DNA of 64,000 bases from JAKAXS01 sp965279065 (GTDB taxonomy: Bacteria; Pseudomonadota; Alphaproteobacteria; Rhizobiales; Hyphomicrobiaceae), in NCBI GenBank assembly GCA_965279065.1, contig OZ257134.1, positions 3,534,001 to 3,598,000 of the forward strand, given 5' to 3'. Below, piece after piece: positions 8,527-16,816 of this stretch (position 1 is the stretch's first letter; every line of letters starts with the position of its first letter). Under the pieces are notes generated by a model. That model had not been told where the DNA came from. It searched no databases and saw nothing but the letters and a program-made list of their open reading frames with translations. The translations under genes were made by a program, and so were the position numbers.

Positions 8527-9672
8527 ATGCAGTTCATCGACCTCAAGGTGCAGCAGTCCGCCATCAAGGCCGACCTTGATCGGCGTATCGCCGCCGTACT
8601 CGATCACGGCCAGTACATCATGGGACCGGAAGTCGGCGAGTTGGAGTCGGCACTTGCCACGTTCGTCGACACCAAGCACTGCATCTCCGTGGCAAGCGGC
8701 ACCGAGGCGCTGCTCATCGCCCTCATGGCGCTCGACATCGGGCCCGGAGACGAAGTGATAACGACGCCGTTTACCTTCGTCGCCACGGCGGAGGTCATCG
8801 CGCTCGCCGGCGCCCGCGCGGTTTTTGTCGACATCGAGCACGACACGGCAAACATAGATCCCAACCTGATCGCCCAGGCGATGACGCCGCGGACCAAGGC
8901 AATCATGCCTGTCAGCCTTTATGGCCAGGTCGCGAACATGGATGCGATCAACACGCTGGCGCTGCAGCACGGCAACATACCCGTCATCGAGGATGGCGCT
9001 CAGAGCTTCGGCGCCTCCTACCAGGGCCGCAAGAGTTGCGGGCTGTCGACATTCGGCAGCACCAGCTTCTTTCCATCCAAGCCTCTCGGCTGCTATGGCG
9101 ATGGCGGCGCGCTTTTCACCAACGACGACGCGCTAGCCGTTGCCTCGCGCCAGATCCGGCTGCATGGACAAAGCGCACGCTATGTCCATACGCGCATCGG
9201 CGTCGGCGGGCGCATGGACACCCTACAGTGCGCTGTGACGCTCGCCAAACTGCCGCGTTTCCAATGGGAGATCTCCGAGCGGAGTCGCATCGGCGCACGC
9301 TATGCGGCACTTCTATCGGATGCGATCCCTGGGTTCGGCCCTGTTGATCCGGCGGAAGTCGGCCACCCGCTCAAAGGGGCACGGGCTCTGTCGATTCGAC
9401 CCGATCGCACGAGCGTCCATGCTCAGTATACGATACTCGTGCCGCACAGGTCCGAGGTGCAGGTGCGGTTGCAGGCGGCTGGGGTGCCCACCGCCGTCCA
9501 CTATCCGGTTCCGCTCAACGAGCAGCCCGCTTACCGGCACTTCTCCGATGGAAGCACCACTCCGGTAAGTTCATGGATGGCGGCACACGTTATCAGCCTG
9601 CCGATGGGCCCTGACCTTTCGTCCGCCGACCAGGATCGTGTCGTCAGCTGCCTGGCGGATGCCGTCCGGTAG
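8527..9672 (+). CDS. wbpE: WbpE-like PLP-dependent UDP-3-keto sugar aminotransferase
   Basis: DegT/DnrJ/EryC1/StrS aminotransferase of 381 residues. The PLP lysine is Lys185 in FFPSKPLG; other family signatures are ASGTEAL near 57 and VIEDGAQSFGA near 153. It transfers an amino group from glutamate to C3 of the keto sugar made by the upstream WbpB-like enzyme, giving UDP-GlcNAc3NA, which the WbpD-like enzyme then acetylates. It starts 24 bp after wbpB and ends 98 bp before the next glycosyltransferase, so it should be in the same operon. Confidence 0.92.
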   Translation: MQFIDLKVQQSAIKADLDRRIAAVLDHGQYIMGPEVGELESALATFVDTKHCISVASGTEALLIALMALDIGPGDEVITTPFTFVATAEVIALAGARAVFVDIEHDTANIDPNLIAQAMTPRTKAIMPVSLYGQVANMDAINTLALQHGNIPVIEDGAQSFGASYQGRKSCGLSTFGSTSFFPSKPLGCYGDGGALFTNDDALAVASRQIRLHGQSARYVHTRIGVGGRMDTLQCAVTLAKLPRFQWEISERSRIGARYAALLSDAIPGFGPVDPAEVGHPLKGARALSIRPDRTSVHAQYTILVPHRSEVQVRLQAAGVPTAVHYPVPLNEQPAYRHFSDGSTTPVSSWMAAHVISLPMGPDLSSADQDRVVSCLADAVR

Positions 9673-9770
9673 ACGCCCCGATCTTGGCTCGGAACCGCCC
9701 TGGCGCTACACTCCGCCCGGTTCTTGCGCACCACAACTGGAGTGGGCTCAAAAGGCAGGGTCGCTCTTAC

Positions 9771-11003
9771 ATGAAGCATGTGTGGATCTTGAACCACTAC
9801 GCCCAGGGCCCCGATGGCTCCGGCGGCACACGCCATTTCGCCCTTGCACGTCATCTTCCAGAAAACGGCTGGACTGCCACCATCATCGCGGCGAGCACCA
9901 ATCACAATCTCGGAACGCAATCGCTTGCCGACGGCATCGGCAAGAACTCGCAGCTCATTGACGGAGTGCGGTTCCTCCGGCTCCGCGCACACGGCTACTC
10001 TGGCAACGGAGCCGCGAGAATTCGCAATATGTTGGACTACACATTTGCCGTTTTGCGGCGAAGGAACCTGCAGGATCTCGACCCGCCCGATGCGATCGTC
10101 GGCTCCAGTGTTCACCCTCTGGCAGCGTGGGCCGGATCCGTTCTGGCAAGACGGTACCGAGTTCCATTTGTTTTTGAAGTCCGAGATCTCTGGCCGCAAA
10201 CCCTGATCGATATGGGACGACTCAAGCCGACGAGCATGTTGGCCGTAATTCTCCGCGCTCTCGAAAAACGTCTGTATCGCGATGCGAAAAAAATCGTCGT
10301 GCTCCTTCCCAGGGCCGGCGACTACATCGAGCGGCTCGGAATTTCTGCGGACAAAGTCGTTTGGATATCAAACGGAGTAGATCTTCCTGGCACCGAGCCT
10401 GAGTTGCTGCCTGACGAACCGAGGACGGAGTTCAAGCTCATGTATTTCGGCGCTCATGGACAGGCCAACGCCCTGCACACCGTGCTCGAAGCAATGAAGC
10501 TGGTGGCAACTCGAGAGCCATCGCCGCCCGTTCGATTGCATCTCATCGGCGACGGCCCGGAAAAGGAGCGGCTTAAGTCTCGAGCCGCCGAACTGGCTCT
10601 CGACAACGTCGTGTTTCATCCACCGGTACCAAAGGCCGAGATCCCGCAACTCGCCCGGAGCGCCGATGCGTTTGTTCTCAGCGTCCGTGATTTGCCAAAC
10701 CTCTACCGCTACGGAATCAGCATGAATAAGCTTTTCGACTACATGGCTGCTGGCCGGCCAGTAGTCCTGGCGTCCGGAGCATTCAATAATCCAGTGGCGG
10801 ACGCGGGTGCCGGTGTTACCGTACTGCCTGAGAATCCTGAAAAGCTGGCCGAGGCCATTAGCGCTCTTGCGCGGCTTCCGCAAGCGGATCGGCTGAGAAT
10901 GGGGGCAGCAGGATACGCCCACGTCGCGGAGCATTATAGCTTCAGTAAATTGGCCACCCGATTCGCGCGAACCCTGGACGGTTGCTGCAACGAGCGCAGC
11001 TGA
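9771..11003 (+). CDS. WbuB-like glycosyltransferase family 4
   Basis: GT-B glycosyltransferase of 410 residues from the ATG at 9771. The frame is open to 9684, but the WbuB-type start (HVWILNHYAQGPDGSGGTRH) begins here. Further motifs are VFEVRDLWPQTLID near 150, VVWISNGVD near 225, and NKLFDYMAAGRPVVLASG near 345. WbuB-type enzymes transfer N-acetyl-fucosamine-like sugars in O-antigen synthesis. The donor here is not certain and could be the diacetamido uronic acid made by the locus. It lies between wbpE and the PglC-type initiating transferase. Confidence 0.87.
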   Translation: MKHVWILNHYAQGPDGSGGTRHFALARHLPENGWTATIIAASTNHNLGTQSLADGIGKNSQLIDGVRFLRLRAHGYSGNGAARIRNMLDYTFAVLRRRNLQDLDPPDAIVGSSVHPLAAWAGSVLARRYRVPFVFEVRDLWPQTLIDMGRLKPTSMLAVILRALEKRLYRDAKKIVVLLPRAGDYIERLGISADKVVWISNGVDLPGTEPELLPDEPRTEFKLMYFGAHGQANALHTVLEAMKLVATREPSPPVRLHLIGDGPEKERLKSRAAELALDNVVFHPPVPKAEIPQLARSADAFVLSVRDLPNLYRYGISMNKLFDYMAAGRPVVLASGAFNNPVADAGAGVTVLPENPEKLAEAISALARLPQADRLRMGAAGYAHVAEHYSFSKLATRFARTLDGCCNERS

Positions 11004-11079
11004 CAACGTACGGATTGTCCTATATCGCCAAGTTGGCCGAACGACTTGCCGCCACCTTGGACACTTGCGTGGACTCTGA

Positions 11080-11676
11080 ATGAAACGCTTCTTAGACATC
11101 GTTGCATCGGGCACGCTGTTGGTGATCTTGTCTCCGCTATTCGCCATTCTGGCGTTGATCGTCTTCGCCCATCTCGGCCATCCGGTCTTCTTCCGGCAGG
11201 TGCGGCCAGGGCTGGCCGGTAGGCCGTTTGAGCTGATCAAGTTCAGGACCATGAGCGAAGAGCGCGACAGCACAGGCGCATTGCTTCCGGATGAACAGCG
11301 GCTGTCGCCGTTCTCCAGATTTCTCCGTTCGACCAGCTTCGATGAGCTGCCGGAGCTCTGGAATGTCCTCAAGGGAGAAATGTCGTTGGTCGGCCCACGT
11401 CCCCTGCTGATGGAGTATCTTCCCCTCTATTCACCAACCCAGGCACGGCGTCACGAAGTGCGCCCCGGGTTGACTGGCTGGGCCCAGATCAACGGTCGCA
11501 ATGCGGTATCGTGGGAGGAGAGGTTCAAGCTTGACGTCTGGTACGTGGACCATCGCTCTATGTGGCTCGACCTCAAGATCCTCATGCGTACCGTGGGGCT
11601 AGTGCTGAAGCGATCCGGCGTTTCCGAAGAAGGCGAGGCCACCATGTCGCGGTTTACCGGTGGGCGAAAGGCATGA
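11080..11676 (+). CDS. pglC: PglC-like monotopic phosphoglycosyl transferase
   Basis: Bacterial sugar transferase of 198 residues, the short single-domain size typical of PglC. It has a reentrant hydrophobic N-terminus (LDIVASGTLLVILSPLFAI), the KFRTM motif near residue 64, the catalytic Asp-Glu in SFDELPELWNV near 88, the SLVGPRPLL motif near 104 and RPGLTGWAQ near 127. It would load a sugar 1-phosphate onto undecaprenyl phosphate, starting the glycan. It overlaps the pglD-like gene by 4 bp (ATGA), so the two are translationally coupled. The acceptor sugar is probably a bacillosamine-type diamino sugar, by context. Confidence 0.92.
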   Translation: MKRFLDIVASGTLLVILSPLFAILALIVFAHLGHPVFFRQVRPGLAGRPFELIKFRTMSEERDSTGALLPDEQRLSPFSRFLRSTSFDELPELWNVLKGEMSLVGPRPLLMEYLPLYSPTQARRHEVRPGLTGWAQINGRNAVSWEERFKLDVWYVDHRSMWLDLKILMRTVGLVLKRSGVSEEGEATMSRFTGGRKA

Positions 11677-12293
11677 CCAGGCGTCTCCTGCTTCTGGGAT
11701 GCGGCGGACATGGCCGCGTGGTGGCCGATGCTGCAATCGATTGCGGCTTTGACCGCATCGCGTTCCTGGATGACCGCTTCCAGACGATTGCCCCACCGAA
11801 GAATACCGAGTTACTTGGTCCATTGGCGATGGCGCCTCAGCTCGTCGCTGAATGGCCGGCGGCCATTGTCGCGATCGCCGATTGCCGGATGCGGTTTGAT
11901 CTCTTCATGCGATTGGTGGAACAGGGATTTAAGATTCCATCGGTTCTGCATCCTTCGGCGGTCATCAGCCGCAACGCGCATATCTCGGACGGCGTTTTTG
12001 CAGCCCCGGCAGCCGTGATCAACGTGGGCGCGCACATCGGCATCGGAACGATCGTAAATACCGGCGCGCGCGTCGACCACGATTGCCAAATCGGAGCAGC
12101 ATGTCATCTTGCGCCCGGCGCAACGCTCTCCGGCGAGGTCCAAGTCGGAGAGCGTAGCTGGCTGGGCACCGGCTGCTCGGTCCGGCAAGGCGTCAGGATT
12201 GGGGAGGACGTCATGGTTGGCGTCGGCGCAGCGGTCGTCTGCAATCTTCCCGGTGGCAAAACGTATGTCGGCGTACCAGCGAAAACCAAATGA
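11673..12293 (+). CDS. pglD: PglD-like sugar O/N-acetyltransferase
   Basis: Protein of 206 residues. A Rossmann-like N-terminal domain begins LLLLGCGGHGRVVADAA, followed by a left-handed beta-helix with hexapeptide turns (NAHISDGVFAAPAAVINVGAHIGIG, IVNTGARVDHDCQIG) where His of VDHDC is the usual base. PglD acetylates the 4-amino group of UDP-4-amino sugars such as the bacillosamine precursor. The ATG overlaps the stop of pglC. The next gene encodes the matching aminotransferase, supporting this role. Confidence 0.9.
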   Translation: MTRRLLLLGCGGHGRVVADAAIDCGFDRIAFLDDRFQTIAPPKNTELLGPLAMAPQLVAEWPAAIVAIADCRMRFDLFMRLVEQGFKIPSVLHPSAVISRNAHISDGVFAAPAAVINVGAHIGIGTIVNTGARVDHDCQIGAACHLAPGATLSGEVQVGERSWLGTGCSVRQGVRIGEDVMVGVGAAVVCNLPGGKTYVGVPAKTK

Positions 12294-12303
12294 GCTTCCG
12301 AAA

Positions 12304-13500
12304 GTGCAAGACGTGACCGATAGAACCGTCTTCCCACCCTGGCCGTCGTTTACCGAGGAAGAGATTGATGCGGTCGCCGCCGTCTTGCGGTCCAACAAGG
12401 TCAACTATTGGACCGCAGGTCTCGATGGAGAGGTTGGCCAATTCGAACGTGCGTTTGCTGCTTGGTCGGATACGAAGCACGCCGTTGCCTTGTCCAACGG
12501 CACGCTGGCCCTGGAACTCATCTGGTCCGTGCTGGGTATTGGCGCTGGCGACGAGGTGATCTGCACGCCTCGGTCGTTCCAGGCTTCCGCCTCCTCGATC
12601 GTCATGTCGGGCGCGCGACCTGTCTTTGCCGACGTGGATCCCGACTCGCAAAACATCACGCCGGCGACGGTGGCACCGCTCATCACCGAACGTACGCGGG
12701 CGATCCTTTGCGTGCATCTGGCCGGATGGCCATGCGACATGGCCGGCTTCAGGCAGCTTGCCGATCGTCACGGACTGAAACTTGTCGAAGACTGTGCGCA
12801 GGCTCATGGCGCGAAGATCGGCGGCCGGCCAGCCGGAAGCTTCGGCGATATCTCGGCATGGTCATTCTGTCAGGACAAGATCATCACCACAGGCGGCGAA
12901 GGTGGGATGGTAACGACCGGCAGCGACACGCTTTGGAACGCGGCTTGGTCTTACAAGGAACACGGCAAGGGCCGGCACGCCGCTCTTGAAAAAAAACATC
13001 CCCCGGGTTTCAGATGGCTGATCGAAAGCTGGGGCACCAACGGCCGCATGACCGAAATGCAGGCCGCCATCGGCCGGATCCAGGTCGCGCGAATGCCGGA
13101 ATGGCATGCGGCGAGGCAGAGAAACGCGACACTATTGTTCGACGGCATCGCCCAGATCGAGGCTCTGCGCTGCCCCAAGCCTCCGGGCGACATCACACAT
13201 GCATGGTACAAATTCTACGCGTTTGTCCGCCCCGATCGATTGAAACCCGGTTGGACACGCGATCGGATCGTCGAAGAGATCGCGGCAGCAGGCGTCAATT
13301 GCGGCTCGGGCTCTTGCCCGGAAATGTATCGCGAGAAACCCTTTGTCGCGGCGGGTCTTTCGCCTGCCACGCGCCTGCCTGTCGCCAAGGAACTCGGTGA
13401 GACAAGCCTGATGCTCCAGGTTCACCCCACCCTTCAACCCCAGCACATGGAGCGGATCGCAACGGTCGTTCGCGATGTCATGCGCAAGGCGACCGTCTGA
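12304..13500 (+). CDS. pglE: PglE-like PLP-dependent aminotransferase
   Basis: DegT/DnrJ/EryC1/StrS aminotransferase of about 398 residues. The PLP lysine is Lys192 in SFCQDKIITTGGEGG (numbered from a GTG at 12304); LSNGTLALEL near 63 and VEDCAQAHGA near 161 also fit. It likely aminates a UDP-4-keto-6-deoxy sugar before PglD acetylates it. The start is uncertain: ATG at 12265 inside pglD, GTG at 12304, and GTG at 12313 are all in frame; I favour 12304 because it avoids the overlap. No PglF-type 4,6-dehydratase occurs in this window, so the keto substrate must come from elsewhere. Confidence 0.87.
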   Translation: MQDVTDRTVFPPWPSFTEEEIDAVAAVLRSNKVNYWTAGLDGEVGQFERAFAAWSDTKHAVALSNGTLALELIWSVLGIGAGDEVICTPRSFQASASSIVMSGARPVFADVDPDSQNITPATVAPLITERTRAILCVHLAGWPCDMAGFRQLADRHGLKLVEDCAQAHGAKIGGRPAGSFGDISAWSFCQDKIITTGGEGGMVTTGSDTLWNAAWSYKEHGKGRHAALEKKHPPGFRWLIESWGTNGRMTEMQAAIGRIQVARMPEWHAARQRNATLLFDGIAQIEALRCPKPPGDITHAWYKFYAFVRPDRLKPGWTRDRIVEEIAAAGVNCGSGSCPEMYREKPFVAAGLSPATRLPVAKELGETSLMLQVHPTLQPQHMERIATVVRDVMRKATV

Positions 13501-13659
13501 TCGTTATGCGGTCGGGCAGGCATTATTATTGATGGCGTCCCGCGCAACGGCCGCCACCTCTTGCCACTGACGACGAGCGCCCTACATCCTCAACTTCACT
13601 CACCCGTCTTCGAACTCGTCTTGAAGTTCGCGCTTAGTGTCGGCAACGGAGTGCGTCAG

Positions 13660-13956
13660 ATGGAAAAGATAGTCTTTGCCGTCGTCGTTTTCTTTGCTTT
13701 CGCCGGTTCGGCGAACGCAGCCATTCGCTGCAACGAGGATTATCAGGTCGTCCAGGGCAACGAGATCTCCACACCCTATTGCGGTGACAACTACCTCGCA
13801 CAGGTGGCCCGCAGCTACGGCATCCGCGTATCGAATGCCGAGATCCGCAACAACCCGGGACGCAAGGGCGAAGTTTGCCGGCATATCGGCCACGATATCC
13901 GCGTGCAGCACGCCTGCTCCGGCTACAACGGCGATAGGTCTAACGGCGACCGCTGA
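13660..13956 (+). CDS. small exported protein with four cysteines
   Basis: Protein of 98 residues from the ATG at 13660. A clear signal peptide (KIVFAVVVFFAFAGSANA) should be cut before AIRC. The mature part has four Cys, consistent with two disulfides in the periplasm, and ends in a polar tail. I do not recognise the family. The longer upstream frame (13561) was rejected because it would bury the signal peptide. It converges on the pentapeptide-repeat gene, 16 bp away. Confidence 0.68.
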   Translation: MEKIVFAVVVFFAFAGSANAAIRCNEDYQVVQGNEISTPYCGDNYLAQVARSYGIRVSNAEIRNNPGRKGEVCRHIGHDIRVQHACSGYNGDRSNGDR

Positions 13957-13972
13957 CTGAGGTTAGACCTAT
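13934..13972. terminator. 11-bp inverted repeat between convergent genes
   Basis: ATAGGTCTAAC (13934-13944) pairs perfectly with GTTAGACCTAT (13962-13972) across a 17-nt loop. The left arm lies within the last codons of the small exported protein, and the right arm ends at the stop of the facing gene. No T-run follows on either strand, so it is a candidate bidirectional or processing hairpin rather than a textbook terminator. Confidence 0.5.
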
Positions 13973-14767
13973 TCAGCGAAACGCCCGGTCGAGATTGCGG
14001 ACCGACGCCAGGCCGATGACGCGGTCGAGCCCGCGCACCTGCCGCAGGTCGGCACTGTCGAAGTTTGCCCCGGTGACATCGGCGCCGTCGAGATTGGCAC
14101 CCGTCAAATTCGCCTTCGTCAGATCAGCATCCTTGAGATCGGCACCGGAGAGGTCCGCATTCACGAAACTCGAGAATTCCAGAATGGCATGGCGGAATAT
14201 CGCCCCGGTGAGCTTACTGTCGGTAAAATCGCATGAGCGGAAGGCCGTACGTCGCGACGCAGGATAGGCATCATTGCTGAAATGCTTCGTCAGCGGGCTG
14301 AAGTCGGCATCCTTCAGATCAGCCCCATGAAAATCTATCTGCCGGAAATTTCCGATCGCCCGAAAACGGCTCAGCTTCGCCATCCCGAACCTGGGCGCTT
14401 CCTGTCCTGCCTTGTCAGCCCGCAGGAATGCGGCCGGAACGAGCATCGTCGCCCCGTCGAGGTTCGCGCCCGAAAAATCCGTCCTGACGATCGTCGCCCG
14501 GTCCAGCTTCGCTCCGCTGAGATCGACGCCGCTCAGCGACGCATCGGTCAAGTCCGCCCCGAACAAATCCGCCTTTGTCAGATTGGCCCGCTTGAAATTG
14601 AGCCCTGACAGATCGAGACCACTGAAGTCCTTGCCCGCCAGATTTACTGACTGGCCCCCGTTCGCGGCAAAGAGCATCTTGGTGAGTTCGTTGACGGAGA
14701 TATCCGCCGCCCGCGCCGAACCTATCAACATCGTCGCCGCAATGAGGGTCAACAAGGTTTTCTTCAA
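13973..14767 (-). CDS. exported pentapeptide-repeat protein
   Basis: About 264 residues from a TTG at 14767, chosen because GGAG lies 7 nt upstream and the sequence then gives a clean signal peptide (KKTLLTLIAATMLIGSARA). The alternative ATG at 14848 would add 27 untypical residues. From about residue 45 the protein is built of A(D/N)Lxx-type pentapeptides (for example ANLTKADLFGADLTDASLSG), in two blocks separated by a less regular stretch near 100-165. Such repeats form a right-handed beta-helix. The role in the periplasm or envelope is unknown. Confidence 0.8.
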   Translation of the reverse strand: MKKTLLTLIAATMLIGSARAADISVNELTKMLFAANGGQSVNLAGKDFSGLDLSGLNFKRANLTKADLFGADLTDASLSGVDLSGAKLDRATIVRTDFSGANLDGATMLVPAAFLRADKAGQEAPRFGMAKLSRFRAIGNFRQIDFHGADLKDADFSPLTKHFSNDAYPASRRTAFRSCDFTDSKLTGAIFRHAILEFSSFVNADLSGADLKDADLTKANLTGANLDGADVTGANFDSADLRQVRGLDRVIGLASVRNLDRAFR

Positions 14768-14905
14768 GATCCCACTCCAGCTCCGGCAATCACAGTTCCG
14801 GACCCACAGTGTGAGAAAGCCCGGTCCGGACGCAAGCCCCAACCGCATGCCGCGAGCAGCATTCGCAGGTCACGACCGCCTCTGCCACGCAGAACGTCGA
14901 GCCCG

Positions 14906-15655
14906 TTACTGGCGATGAACTGAAGTGCCGGCTTTGCTCGTCAATCGTCTGCTGACGTAGCGGATCAGATTGCGGGCCTTTTCCGCCGTGATATGCGCCC
15001 CGATGACCTCGGCTTGAATACGGCTTCGGCCAAATCTTGACAGAAGGCGCGGGTGCACGAGCAGCATGTCGGATCGGTTGAGGATCGAGCAACGAAAAGC
15101 GGCAAACCCCAGGCTTTCCAGCCTCGATATGCACTGACGAATGACGGGAACATCGGCCTTATTCATGAAGTCATGGAATTCGACGGTGATCTGATCGCAC
15201 ATGAGCAGGGTTTTGGCCGAGGACTCCAGGAAAAGCTCGAGTTCCGCCCCCTCGATATCGATCTTCACGAGATCGAAGCGCGCCACGCCGAGGCGAGCCG
15301 TCAACTCATCGAACGACACGATCTGGATCGGCACGATGTCGGCGTCCGACTCCAGATCGGCATGAACCATGGATGCGCAGTGTTCCGCATAGACGTTGAT
15401 GCTGCCGTCACGCGTCCGACCCGCCACCGCTACATTGTGCGCATGATCCCCCCAGACGCGTCTAAGCGACTGAAACAATTCCGGAACCGGCTCGCAGCCG
15501 AAAATTTCCGCACCCGGATAGGCCGCCTTGAATGCGCTGGAGAAAGCACCCTGGTTCATGCCCAGATCGAGAAGCACGGGCCGCAAGGGCAGCGCGTTCG
15601 CGAGAAACGTGTGCTGGCTGATACGCCGAAGTCTCGGCTTTTCTTGCATGCCCAC
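14906..15655 (-). CDS. FkbM family SAM-dependent methyltransferase
   Basis: Protein of 249 residues with the FkbM layout: LLDLGMNQGAFS (SAM-binding motif I near residue 28), FGCEPVPELFQSL, and the family motif FDLVKIDIEGAELEL near residue 125. FkbM enzymes O-methylate sugars or secondary metabolites. With polysaccharide genes 1.4 kb away, a sugar methyltransferase is plausible but not shown. ATG codons at 15655 and 15649 are both possible starts. Confidence 0.85.
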   Translation of the reverse strand: MGMQEKPRLRRISQHTFLANALPLRPVLLDLGMNQGAFSSAFKAAYPGAEIFGCEPVPELFQSLRRVWGDHAHNVAVAGRTRDGSINVYAEHCASMVHADLESDADIVPIQIVSFDELTARLGVARFDLVKIDIEGAELELFLESSAKTLLMCDQITVEFHDFMNKADVPVIRQCISRLESLGFAAFRCSILNRSDMLLVHPRLLSRFGRSRIQAEVIGAHITAEKARNLIRYVSRRLTSKAGTSVHRQ

Positions 15656-15715
15656 AAACCGTCCCTGGCGGCAGCGACAACGGACCGATGACCACGATAA
15701 AATGCAAATAGCGAA

Positions 15716-15925
15716 TTATTGTTCGAAATCTCGCATCTGCACCAAGTCCTTCTTCGTTAGACGCTTCCCGTCGAGGCCGATTACGATCACGTTCTGGGAT
15801 GGAAGGATCGTCTCGCCTGAAATGATGCCGAGTGCGTGCGCAGCAGACGTACTGATTTCGAGAGTACTTTTCGCGTTTAGTGGGATCAGCACCGTGCACG
15901 AGAATTGAGACTTCCGTCGTCGCAT
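15716..15925 (-). CDS. possible small protein in an AT-rich patch
   Basis: A 69-residue frame from ATG 15925 (GGAAG lies 4 nt upstream) with a basic start (MRRRKSQFSC) and a beta-strand-rich middle (TILPSQNVIVIGLDGKR). Base composition is clearly more AT-rich than the neighbours. No family is recognised. A longer TTG start at 15952 is in frame. It may be a transferred or orphan gene, or chance. Confidence 0.3.
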   Translation of the reverse strand: MRRRKSQFSCTVLIPLNAKSTLEISTSAAHALGIISGETILPSQNVIVIGLDGKRLTKKDLVQMRDFEQ

Positions 15926-16101
15926 TACGCTTCCGGACTTGGGTAAAATCAACGGGCAAATTAATACGGACCAGGAACAAAAATTCTATAGTTTAATTTT
16001 TCTAAACGTCGTTTATTTTTTGTTTCATCGCATTGCGCATTGGCCCAGTCGCCTGAACCGCTCACTCCGTTCGCCAGAACTCCTTTGAACTAGATACCGC
16101 C

Positions 16102-16127
16102 GGAACCTCACAGGGGGTGCACCGGTT
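16102..16127 (+). promoter_or_regulatory. candidate EcfG-type promoter
   Basis: GGAAC (16102-16106), a 17-nt spacer, then GGTT (16124-16127). This matches the alphaproteobacterial EcfG pattern GGAAC-N16/17-CGTT except at the first base of the -10. The next ATG (16158) is 30 nt downstream, a fitting distance. Confidence 0.45.
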
Positions 16128-16157
16128 GTGTCGGCAGCCGAACCACAGGAGTGTGCA

Positions 16158-16571
16158 ATGGCCCATCCGACCGAACCGAAATCTTCAGAACCGGGTGATC
16201 TCGTCATCCATCGCGAGCCACCGTCTGACTACGCATCCGTGACGTATGCCATCAGCATCTTGGCGATCGCTGTCGTCGTGGTCGCGACCGCAGCATCGGG
16301 ACTGTTTAACGCCGGACCGTCTTCGCCGCCCCAGCAAACCGCCGCCGAAAGCAAGAGCGACACCCCGGCGCCGACCGCAGATGCCAGCAAGACCGCTCCG
16401 CCAGCCGACGCCTCTGGCAAACCTGCCGACACACCCGCCGCGACGGGCGCGAGCACAGGGGAAGCTGGAACGACGGCAGCGCCGCCCGCAGCGCAACCGA
16501 CGCCCCCTGCAGCAGCGGAGCCTCCTGAACAGCCCGAGCCCGACGCTGCCCCGCAAGCACCTCAGCAGTAG
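16158..16571 (+). CDS. membrane-anchored Pro/Ala-rich protein
   Basis: About 137 residues from ATG 16158, preceded by caggagtg. A short polar N-terminus (about 30 residues) is followed by one membrane helix (ISILAIAVVVVATAASGLF) and then a long low-complexity tail of Pro, Ala, Thr and Glu, probably extended and spanning the cell wall or periplasm. Function is unknown. A candidate stress-sigma promoter lies just upstream, so it may belong to the general stress regulon. Confidence 0.65.
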   Translation: MAHPTEPKSSEPGDLVIHREPPSDYASVTYAISILAIAVVVVATAASGLFNAGPSSPPQQTAAESKSDTPAPTADASKTAPPADASGKPADTPAATGASTGEAGTTAAPPAAQPTPPAAAEPPEQPEPDAAPQAPQQ

Positions 16572-16678
16572 CGTCGAACGCCACGGCAATCATACGACGA
16601 GTTTTCTCGCGGCTGGTCGCCTTGCCGACCAGCCGCCTGCAATGCACCCAACAACCCGCGCAACGTCGAGCCGGGGCG

Positions 16679-16816
16679 ATGCCCAAATCAACGCCGAATG
16701 ATCGCAAGTTAGACACCATAGTACGACGCAAAGGCAGCCGCTATGTGTTGCGCGCCGCACTAGCAGTTGCGATTGCTCTGGCCGCCGTCCTAGCGATGTA
16801 CGCGCTCAGGCTGTGA
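16679..16816 (+). CDS. possible small single-pass membrane protein
   Basis: A 45-residue frame from ATG 16679 (gggg lies 3-6 nt upstream): a basic start (DRKLDTIVRRKGSRYVLR) and one hydrophobic helix (ALAVAIALAAVLAMYALRL) ending at the stop. The charge pattern suits an inner-membrane peptide. No family is recognised; it could be chance. Confidence 0.35.
   Translation: MPKSTPNDRKLDTIVRRKGSRYVLRAALAVAIALAAVLAMYALRL

Noticed and set aside
7426..8970. 514-residue minus-strand frame across wbpB and wbpE
   Set aside because: Shadow of two well-supported genes on the plus strand; it crosses their junction and has no domain features.
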